Below, piece after piece: positions 54,758 to 61,978 of a stretch of DNA of 64,000 bases. The position numbers were made by a program, and so were the translations under genes. Below the pieces are notes generated by a model that saw only the letters and a program-made list of their open reading frames with translations, ran no database searches and had not been told where the DNA came from. Position 1 is the stretch's first letter; each line of letters opens with the position of its first letter. Source of the DNA: Pantoea vagans (GTDB lineage: Bacteria; Pseudomonadota; Gammaproteobacteria; Enterobacterales; Enterobacteriaceae); the NCBI RefSeq assembly GCF_004792415.1, contig NZ_CP038853.1, positions 1,550,001 to 1,614,000 of the forward strand. The letters are read 5' to 3'.

Positions 54758-54918
54758 CCCCCAGCTTTAGCGCATGCATTCGCCAGGCGAACGAAACCCC
54801 TCTCAGAGCCCATTCGCGCAGCGAACAATCCCAGCATCAGCTCTGCTGCCAGCCCGTTCGCGCAGCGGACAAACTCTAGCCTCAGCACCACAGCAGCCCG
54901 TTCGCGCAGCGGACAAAC
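54738..54918 (+). repeat. Short repeat CCCGTTCGCGCAGCGRACAA, several copies
   Basis: The motif appears near 54740, 54809, 54853 and 54897, and at two points near 52100 and 52141. Spacing here is about 44 to 70 bases. An inverted variant lies at 54014-54030. It is the terminal piece of the composite repeat multiplied. Spacing and identity are too irregular for a CRISPR array, and there are no cas genes. Confidence 0.7.
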
Positions 54919-54942
54919 TTCCCCGAGCCAGCGGCGATACAC

Positions 54943-56397
54943 CTACCGGAAAGGTGGCTCATTAAACGTCCGCAACTTGCGTGAATGTAACTTGTCACCC
55001 TCGGCGCGCAGCAGCTCAACCGCATGGATACCAATCTGCAGATGCTCTGAAATCGCCCCTTCATAGAAGCGGTTTGCCTGACCCGGCAGTTTGATCTCGC
55101 CGTGCAGCGGCTTGTCGGAGACGCACAGCAGCGTGCCGTATGGCACCCGGAAACGATAACCCTGCGCGGCAATGGTAGCGCTCTCCATATCGACCGCTAC
55201 CGCGCGGCTCAGGTTAAAGCGCAGGGCTGACGCGGAGTAGCGCAGCTCCCAGTTGCGATCGTCGGTGGTCACCACGGTGCCGGTACGCAGGCGCTGCTTC
55301 ACCTCTTCGCCGGGCATGCCGCTTATCGATTTGGTGGCGTCGTACAGCGCGCGCTGCACTTCGGCAATGCTTGGTACCGGGATGTCTGGCGGCAGCACGC
55401 TGTCGAGTACGTGATCGTCACGCAGATAGGCGTGGGCCAGCACATAGTCGCCGATCCGCTGGCTCTCGCGCAGACCACCGCAGTGACCAATCATCAGCCA
55501 GGCGTGGGGACGCATCACCGCCAGATGGTCGCAGATGGTTTTGGCATTTGACGGCCCGACGCCGATATTAATCAGCGTGATGCCGCGACGATTAGGTGAG
55601 GTGAGATGCCAGGCTGGCATCTGGTGTTTTTTCCATGCCAGATCCGAGAGCATCGACTCGCTGTCGGCGGTGTCGGCCGTCAGTACCACGTCACCCGCAC
55701 AGGCCAGGCTGTCGTAAGGGGTGTTGGGATCGCGCACCTGCTCAATCGCCCAGCGCACGAACTCATCCACATAACGGGTGTAGTTGGTGAACAGCACAAA
55801 CGGCTGGAAATGCTCTACGCTGGTGCCGGTGTAGTGACGCAGACGGGCCAGCGAAAAGTCGGTGCGCAGCGCGTCGAAGTGTGACAGCGGGAATTTGGCG
55901 TCGGCGTGGAACAGACCGTCGGTGGTCTCATCGCCAATCTGTGACAGCTCGGTAGTCGGGAAGTGGCGCGCGATACCGGCGCTCATGGTGCGATCCAGCG
56001 ACAGATCGGAACCGTCGATCACGTAAGGATAGGGGATCTCCTGGCTGGACGGCACCACGTCGATCTCCAGCTGATACTCCTTTTCCAGCATCTGAAGCTG
56101 TTCTGAAATATAGTGGCGCAGTAACGCCGGACGGGTAACGGTGGTGCTGTAACTGCCGGTATGGGTAAAGCGGCCCCAGGCACGCGTGCGGTTCTGCTGC
56201 GGACCTTCACCGTGCCAGGTGATGCGCAGCTCCGGGTAAACAAAGAGTCCCTTTTCCCGTTCCGCGGCATCAGGCAGCGTTCCGTTTTCGGTAAACACTT
56301 TAATTGCCGCACGCAGCGCATCAACGGCACCATCGTAAAGGCGTTCGAGTTCATCCAGCGCCTGCTGGCTGGTCAGGTTTTTCCGTTGTGTCGGCAT
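54943..56397 (-). CDS. amn: AMP nucleosidase
   Basis: 484 residues, the same length as E. coli Amn, with long stretches recalled as shared: YPYVIDGSDLSLDRTMSAG, HFQPFVLFTNYTRYVDEFVRW, VGPSNAKTICDHLAV, WLMIGHCGGLRES and SRKLRTFNEPPFR at the end. It splits AMP into adenine and ribose 5-phosphate. I start at 56397, just after an AAGGAGAAACC site; the frame continues nine codons upstream. Known Pho-regulated in E. coli, but I found no Pho box here. Followed by the composite-repeat region. Confidence 0.97.
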   Translation of the reverse strand: MPTQRKNLTSQQALDELERLYDGAVDALRAAIKVFTENGTLPDAAEREKGLFVYPELRITWHGEGPQQNRTRAWGRFTHTGSYSTTVTRPALLRHYISEQLQMLEKEYQLEIDVVPSSQEIPYPYVIDGSDLSLDRTMSAGIARHFPTTELSQIGDETTDGLFHADAKFPLSHFDALRTDFSLARLRHYTGTSVEHFQPFVLFTNYTRYVDEFVRWAIEQVRDPNTPYDSLACAGDVVLTADTADSESMLSDLAWKKHQMPAWHLTSPNRRGITLINIGVGPSNAKTICDHLAVMRPHAWLMIGHCGGLRESQRIGDYVLAHAYLRDDHVLDSVLPPDIPVPSIAEVQRALYDATKSISGMPGEEVKQRLRTGTVVTTDDRNWELRYSASALRFNLSRAVAVDMESATIAAQGYRFRVPYGTLLCVSDKPLHGEIKLPGQANRFYEGAISEHLQIGIHAVELLRAEGDKLHSRKLRTFNEPPFR

Positions 56398-56859
56398 GGT
56401 TTCTCCTTCCATTTTTTTCCGCAATTTGCCCCAAGCTTAGCGGGTTTGTTGCAGAGATTGGTGAAGAATCTGTGATCGCCTTTTTTTTGCGCTAGCGACG
56501 CGCGTAATCTGACCAGTGCGGCGCTGAGCCGGAACGCACATCACGAAAATCCGTTAAGAAAATCTTTATGATTGAAACAGGCGATGTCGCTATGCCTGTT
56601 GCGCTGCAAACGATAAAAGAGCGGCAGCGCAGCCAGTGGCACCGTAATGACAGGCGATCGTAACGTCCCGGAAATAATCAGGTTTGCTACAGCGGTCAGT
56701 CTGGTGGGGCAGAATCTGCCGAATCTGAACTAAAAAGTTTGTAACCATGATTAATTTGTCCCGGAAAGACTTTGCATATTTCTCTGCCCACTATCATCAT
56801 TAGATCTCGTCAGTCTCTTCTGATTTGGTAATCCTTTGCAAAATCCCGGCGTAGCAGTG
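56398..56859. other. 462-base gap between amn and yeeO
   Basis: The divergent promoter region. In E. coli this neighbourhood contains asparagine tRNA genes; none is visible here. A small hairpin (ACAGGC/GCCTGT around 56578-56601) is the only structure seen. Confidence 0.5.
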
Positions 56860-58269
56860 ATGCAGGCGATTAAGCGCACGGCGTGGTACCCGAAACGCCG
56901 TTCTTATCGCACGCTCTACTGGCGTGAAATATCGCCATTAGCAGTGCCTATCTTCTTCGAGAACGCCTGTGTGCTGTTGATGGGCGTACTGAGCACCTTC
57001 CTGGTCAGCTGGCTGGGCAAAGAGGCGATGGCGGGCGTTGGCCTGGCCGACAGCTTCAACATGGTGATCATCTCGTTCTTTGCGGCTATCGATCTCGGTA
57101 CCACGGTGGTGGTGGCATTCAGTCTGGCAAAACGCAACGGCAAGCGCGCCCGCGCCGCCACGCGTCAGTCACTGGCGATGATGACAATACTCGCCTTTGT
57201 GCTGGTGATCGCCATTGAGTTCTGGGGGCATCTCATCGTCGATGCCATTGCCGGTGCCGCCGACCCCAAAGTTAAAGCGCTGGCGCTGAGCTATCTGCAG
57301 ACTTCTGCCTGGAGCTACCCGGCGGCGGCCATCACGCTGATCGGTAGTGGTGCGCTGCGTGGTGCGGGTAATACCAAAATCCCGATGCTGATTAACGGCG
57401 GCATGAACATCCTCAACATCATCATCAGTAGCGTGCTGATCTATGGCTGCTTCTCGTGGGATGGTTTAGGGTTTATCGGTGCCGGACTCGGGCTGACCAT
57501 CACCCGTTATATCGGGGCGATCGCGGTGATTTACGTGCTGATGATCGGCTTTAATGCCTCGCTGAAAATCACGCTGTCGAGCTATTTCCGGCGCTGGAAC
57601 AGCAGCATTCTGATGGAAGTTTTAGGTATAGGCGTGCCTGCCAGTATCGAGTCGGTGCTGTTCAACGGCGGTAAATTGCTGACGCAGGTGTTTGTGGCAG
57701 GCATGGGCACCAGTGAGATTGCGGGTAACTTCATCGCGTTCTCGGTCGCCTCGCTGATCAACCTGCCGGGCAATGCGCTGGGTTCAGCCTCAACCATCAT
57801 TACCGGCACCCGTCTGGGCAAAAATCAGGTCTTCCAGGCGGAGCGTCAGGTGCGGCATGTTTTCTGGCTGGCAACGGCGTGCCTGAGCGCGATAGCGCTG
57901 CTGACGGTGCCGCTGGCCGGGTTGCTGGCGCGGTTCTATACCAGCGACCCGGAAGTCATCAACGTAACGAAACATCTGCTCTGGCTGAATGCGCTGTTTA
58001 TGCCGCTATGGGCCGCATCATGGGTGCTGCCGGCGGGCCTTAAAGGCGCACGCGATGCGCGCTACACCATGTATGTGTCGATGTTCAGCATGTGGTGCGC
58101 GCGCGTGGTGGTCGGTTATCTGCTTGGCATCCAGCTTGGCATGGGCGTCACCGGCGTCTGGCTGGGCATGTTCCTTGACTGGACGGTGCGTGGCATCTTC
58201 TTCTGGTGGCGACTTAACAGCGGCAAGTGGCTTAACCGCTACTATAAAATGATCGCGAAAACCGGGTAG
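56860..58269 (+). CDS. yeeO: MATE family transporter YeeO
   Basis: 469 residues and 12 membrane helices. Strongly like E. coli YeeO: LAVPIFFENACVLLMGVLSTFLVSWLGK, ADSFNMVIISFFAAIDLGTTVVVAFSL, ITLIGSGALRGAGNTKIPMLING and ASWVLPAGLKGARDARY. YeeO exports flavins and a dipeptide in E. coli. I start at the ATG 56860; the frame extends to a TTG at 56836 with no ribosome site. The amn-yeeO neighbourhood is conserved with enteric bacteria. Confidence 0.94.
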   Translation: MQAIKRTAWYPKRRSYRTLYWREISPLAVPIFFENACVLLMGVLSTFLVSWLGKEAMAGVGLADSFNMVIISFFAAIDLGTTVVVAFSLAKRNGKRARAATRQSLAMMTILAFVLVIAIEFWGHLIVDAIAGAADPKVKALALSYLQTSAWSYPAAAITLIGSGALRGAGNTKIPMLINGGMNILNIIISSVLIYGCFSWDGLGFIGAGLGLTITRYIGAIAVIYVLMIGFNASLKITLSSYFRRWNSSILMEVLGIGVPASIESVLFNGGKLLTQVFVAGMGTSEIAGNFIAFSVASLINLPGNALGSASTIITGTRLGKNQVFQAERQVRHVFWLATACLSAIALLTVPLAGLLARFYTSDPEVINVTKHLLWLNALFMPLWAASWVLPAGLKGARDARYTMYVSMFSMWCARVVVGYLLGIQLGMGVTGVWLGMFLDWTVRGIFFWWRLNSGKWLNRYYKMIAKTG

Positions 58270-58281
58270 CAGCATGCATAT

Positions 58282-58307
58282 GCCTTCTCCTTTCGCCGGG
58301 GGAAGGC
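58282..58307 (+). terminator. Stem-loop after yeeO
   Basis: GCCTTCTCC (58282-58290) pairs with GGGGAAGGC (58299-58307) with one wobble pair. No T-run. Probable transcript end. Confidence 0.5.
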
Positions 58308-58465
58308 GTCACCTCTCAGACCTCACCTTTAAAAATAACATCTCCGTCACATCTCCAGGCTTTCAGGTATAATTTCAGTCAGTTGCACAAAGCCAGTCTC
58401 ATCAGACAGGGTTAGCGTAATTCCTGCTGCGCATTGACGCAGACACTACTTATCAAGGTGACCCT

Positions 58466-59578
58466 ATGATCCGTCTGAAAACGGCGCTGGCACTTCTGCC
58501 GCTGCTGTGTAGCACCCCGCTGTGGGCGACAACCTTTGTTTATGTGTCGAATGCCGAATCCGGCACGGTATCCCGCTATCAGCTCAGCGAGGCGAATGGC
58601 AGCCTGCAATGGCGGGGCGATACGCCCGCCGGGAAAAAGATTATGCCGCTCGCGGCCAGCCCGGATGGTAAACATCTCTATGGTGCGCTGCGCTCGCCGC
58701 CTTACGCAATCATCAGCTGGCGCGTCACCCGTCCACACGGTGATCTGCAGAAACTGGCGGTGACGCCGGTTACGGCCAGCTTTCCCTGGATCACCACCGA
58801 TAAGCGCGGGCGCTACCTGCTGGCCGCCTCCTATGACAGCGATATCGTCACCAGTAACCGGATTGATGACAAAGGCATTGTGACGACCCAGGTTACGGGC
58901 GAAGTGAAAACCGGGCCGCATGCCCATTCGGTGATCACCGACGTCAGTAATCATTCGCTCTACGTTGGCAACCTTGGCGCGGATCGGGTGCTGCAATATG
59001 CCTTCGCCAGTGACGGGGCCATCACGCCGCTGGGTACGGGATTTGTGCAGGGCGAGAAGAACAGCGGCGCGCGGCATTCGGTGATTTCGCCGGATAATCG
59101 CTTTCTCTATAACCTTGCAGAGATGAGCGGCACCATTACGCAGTTCCGGCGTGCGGCCGATGGCACGCTGACGCCATTGAAAACCTGGCCCAACGCGGTG
59201 GCGAAGAAATATAACCTGCAGCATGGCGAGCAGCGTCCGGCGGGCTACAGCGATCCGACGCCGCGCATCTGGGCGGCAGACATTAAAATCACGCCGGATG
59301 GGCAATTTATCTATGTGACCGAGCGCACCTCCAGCACCGTCAGCGGTTACCGGGTGGATAAACAGTCGGGTGAGTTAACACTCGTCGGCAGCTGGCCGGT
59401 TGAGAAACAGCCGCGCAGTATCGCGATGGATGCACAGGGCAAATGGCTGATCGTCAGCGGAGAGAAGAGTGCGGTGATTGGCAGCTACGCCATCGATCCC
59501 GCCAGCGGCGAACTGAAACGCGTCGCTGAAGCGCCAGCTGGTAAAGGTGCGAACTGGGTGACGCTGATAACGCAGTAA
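58466..59578 (+). CDS. Secreted beta-propeller protein of the 6-phosphogluconolactonase (YbhE-like) family
   Basis: 370 residues. Signal peptide MIRLKTALALLPLLCSTPLWA with cleavage before TTFVYV, so periplasmic. The rest is a seven-bladed propeller with repeats such as LAASPDGKHLYGALRSP, VISPDNRFLYNLAEMSGT and IKITPDGQFIYVTERTSSTVSGYRVD, as in the Pgl/lactonase family. Cytoplasmic Pgl lacks a signal peptide, so this one probably acts on an exported lactone or only binds. The conserved histidines and acidic residues are present, but the substrate is unknown. Confidence 0.88.
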   Translation: MIRLKTALALLPLLCSTPLWATTFVYVSNAESGTVSRYQLSEANGSLQWRGDTPAGKKIMPLAASPDGKHLYGALRSPPYAIISWRVTRPHGDLQKLAVTPVTASFPWITTDKRGRYLLAASYDSDIVTSNRIDDKGIVTTQVTGEVKTGPHAHSVITDVSNHSLYVGNLGADRVLQYAFASDGAITPLGTGFVQGEKNSGARHSVISPDNRFLYNLAEMSGTITQFRRAADGTLTPLKTWPNAVAKKYNLQHGEQRPAGYSDPTPRIWAADIKITPDGQFIYVTERTSSTVSGYRVDKQSGELTLVGSWPVEKQPRSIAMDAQGKWLIVSGEKSAVIGSYAIDPASGELKRVAEAPAGKGANWVTLITQ

Positions 59579-59731
59579 ATGTTTTGAGCAGCCAGTGTCT
59601 GGCGGCGACTGATGATGGGCCAGGCTAGGCGCATTATGCCATTTTCGGCATAAGCAGCGCAGAAATTTTTGGTTCTGATCGGGCGCATAAGCGGGTTTAC
59701 TCAGGGCATCAACTGATGCGGAGATCCCGAG

Positions 59732-59887
59732 ATGAAACAGAAACTGATAGCCTGGTTTGAACAGCTGCTGAGCGGCCCTGTGGCGAGTGAGCGTGTACAT
59801 GATATTAATGTCGAACTGCTGCTGCCACTGAGCCAGCTGTATGGACTGGAATATTATCCGGCAGTGCATCGCTACCATGAAAAATAA
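59732..59887 (+). CDS. Small hypothetical protein, 51 residues
   Basis: Reads MKQKLIAWFEQLLSGPVASE at the start and ends with LYGLEYYPAVHRYHEK. It has a GGAGAT ribosome site and a strong intrinsic terminator 23 bases after its stop, which supports a genuine transcript. No membrane helix or signal peptide. Function unknown. Confidence 0.65.
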   Translation: MKQKLIAWFEQLLSGPVASERVHDINVELLLPLSQLYGLEYYPAVHRYHEK

Positions 59888-59910
59888 TGGTTGTTGTGTT
59901 TTATCCGGTT

Positions 59911-59938
59911 AAAGGCCCGCTACTTTGCGGGCCTTTTT
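59911..59938 (+). terminator. Intrinsic terminator after the 51-residue gene
   Basis: AAAGGCCCGC (59911-59920) pairs perfectly with GCGGGCCTTT (59927-59936), continuing into a five-T run. Confidence 0.9.
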
Positions 59939-60295
59939 GCGTTTGGGGCAGAGTGTCATTTGAACCCTCATGTCTGATCACGAAGATATCGCCATCACTG
60001 CTTTTAAACCTGTTAATACCTACGTACTGCTATAAGAAACAACAATCCCGCGCGTATAAATATTTATGCATGCAGAACAATACTTTCATTCCCTTAACAA
60101 TCAAAAAGAGCGGCATCCTGCGAAAGTTGCAAGACAGCTGTGAATTTGATCTAAGGATTAATTATTTACCGAGAATTTCACTTTTTCTGAAATTACATCT
60201 TTTTTTCAAGTCAATAAGGAACTTCTGATTGTTAAGGTGGTAGTCTGCACGCCTGTCCTTACACAAAACTTACAATAAGTGCCGTTAATACTTCG
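59939..60295. other. AT-rich region upstream of the two-partner secretion operon
   Basis: 357 bases with no supported gene. An AATTTCA/TGAAATT hairpin followed by seven T (60174-60206) could be a weak terminator or attenuator. The tpsB promoter is probably between 60230 and 60280, where TACAAT (60271) resembles a -10 element. A 113-residue frame across the terminator is not credible. Confidence 0.5.
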
Positions 60296-61963
60296 ATGAA
60301 AATGCCTCATACAGGGAAGTGGCTGGTTTTCGGAGCCAGTTTGTTTATCAGCAATCTCATGGCTGCGCCGGTTACGCCCGGTGATCTTGACCTTATTCAG
60401 AATCAGCAGCAGCAGCGTCTGCAACAGGATCAGCAGCAGCGCGACGCGTTAACGCAGGCGCATCAGGTTGAGTTGCAACAATCAGTGCCGGTTCCTGCTC
60501 ATGGTCCCTGCTTCGATATCGGCCAGATTACCCTGCAACAGGCGACGTTAATTACGCCAGATAAGCAGGCGAAACTCGTCGCGCCTTATATCAATCAGTG
60601 TCTGAGTCTGGCGCGCATTAATCAGCTGGTACGCGTGATATCAGAATGGTACGTCCAGCGCGGCTATATCACCAGCCGGGCCTTCCTGACAGAACAGAAT
60701 CTCTCTCATGGGATTTTAACGATTACGGTGCTGGAAGGCAGGCTGGAAGAAATTCGGTTGCAGGGTGCCCGTTCACGTCAGTTGAAAATGGCATTCCCGA
60801 CCGGTGCCGGTCGCATTTTAAATTTACGCGACATTGAACAGGGTATGGAGCAGATAAACCGGCTGCGTACCACGCCGGTTCAGATTGAAATCATCCCGTC
60901 AGCTAAGCCCGGTTATTCCATTGTCAATCTGACCAGCACACCTGAATTCCCGCTGACGCTGGGGCTGAATATGGACAACAGCGGCCAGCGAACGACAGGC
61001 ACGGGTCAGCTTTCCGCCTCGCTGGTGGGTAATGACCTGCTGGGTATTGCCGATCGCTGGTTTGTCAGCGGTGGTCGCAGCAGTGCGTTCAGCGACTGGC
61101 GTGACGCGCAAAATTTCCAGGCGGGCGTCAGCGTGCCTTATGGCTATGGGCTGCTGGATTACAGCTATAGCTGGAGCAATTATCACAGCCGCTTTAACGC
61201 CAATAATTTCGACTGGTATAGCTTCGGCGATAACATCTCTAACCGCCTGAGCGGCTCATGGGTGCTGTTCCGCAACGGGCAAATCAAAACCGGCGTTCAG
61301 CTCGGGCTAAACCATTATGTCAGCCATAACTGGCTGAACCAGACGCTGTTGCAAAGCAGCAGCCGCAAACTGACCAGTCTGCAGATCGGCTTTAACCATA
61401 CACAAAAAGTCGCGGGCGGGGTGGCCACGCTTAACCCGATGCTGAGTCGCGGGATGCCCTGGTTTGATGCCGAAAGCGACAGCGGTAAAAATGACGATCT
61501 CCCCAAAGCTCAATTCCGCAAATGGAGTGTCAGCAGCAGCTATCAGCGTCCGGTGACGCAGAAAATGTGGTGGCTGAGCAGTCTGTATGCCCAGTGGTCA
61601 CCCGATCGGCTTTATGGCAGCGAACGTTTGACGATTGGTGGTGAGAACTCGGTTCGCGGCTACAAAGAGCAATATCTTTCCGGCGATGTTGGCGGCTACC
61701 TGCGCAACGAACTCAACTACACGCTGTTTACCCTGCCGGCCATTGGCGAGGTCAGTACCACGCTGGCGCTGGATGGTGGATGGCTTCAGAGCGACAAACA
61801 GGATCGCTACGCCGCTGGCACCTTGTGGGGCAGTTCGCTCGGACTGGGTTCCCGAAACGCGCACGTCTCCACTCAGCTGTCGCTGGGCATTCCTGTCAGC
61901 TATCCGGATTACCTTGCGCCTGATCGCCTCAGTGTGTACGCGCGTATTGGACTCGTTTTTTAA
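60296..61963 (+). CDS. TpsB outer-membrane transporter of a two-partner secretion system (ShlB/FhaC/CdiB family)
   Basis: 555 residues. Signal peptide of about 23 residues (MKMPHTGKWLVFGASLFISNLMA), a Gln-rich helical stretch at about 36-68, POTRA domains (CFDIGQITLQQATLITPDKQ and RVISEWYVQRGYITSRAFLTEQNL), then a 16-strand barrel ending in F, with loop-6 motif GGENSVRGYKEQ (the conserved VRGY). It exports the adjacent TpsA protein across the outer membrane. Gene order B then A, 15 bases apart, is that of the cdiBA type. The start could also be the ATG two codons in. Confidence 0.95.
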   Translation: MKMPHTGKWLVFGASLFISNLMAAPVTPGDLDLIQNQQQQRLQQDQQQRDALTQAHQVELQQSVPVPAHGPCFDIGQITLQQATLITPDKQAKLVAPYINQCLSLARINQLVRVISEWYVQRGYITSRAFLTEQNLSHGILTITVLEGRLEEIRLQGARSRQLKMAFPTGAGRILNLRDIEQGMEQINRLRTTPVQIEIIPSAKPGYSIVNLTSTPEFPLTLGLNMDNSGQRTTGTGQLSASLVGNDLLGIADRWFVSGGRSSAFSDWRDAQNFQAGVSVPYGYGLLDYSYSWSNYHSRFNANNFDWYSFGDNISNRLSGSWVLFRNGQIKTGVQLGLNHYVSHNWLNQTLLQSSSRKLTSLQIGFNHTQKVAGGVATLNPMLSRGMPWFDAESDSGKNDDLPKAQFRKWSVSSSYQRPVTQKMWWLSSLYAQWSPDRLYGSERLTIGGENSVRGYKEQYLSGDVGGYLRNELNYTLFTLPAIGEVSTTLALDGGWLQSDKQDRYAAGTLWGSSLGLGSRNAHVSTQLSLGIPVSYPDYLAPDRLSVYARIGLVF

Positions 61964-61978
61964 ATAAAGGCCCCGATT

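Noticed and set aside
54738..54918. Possible CRISPR array from recurring short repeats
   Set aside because: Spacing varies, repeats differ, the intervening DNA is itself repetitive and no cas gene is near.
56398..56859. Expected tRNA-Asn in the amn-yeeO gap
   Set aside because: No cloverleaf or tRNA-like T-loop sequence is visible on either strand.
59887..60228. 113-codon frame
   Set aside because: It begins at the stop of the small gene and reads through a strong intrinsic terminator.
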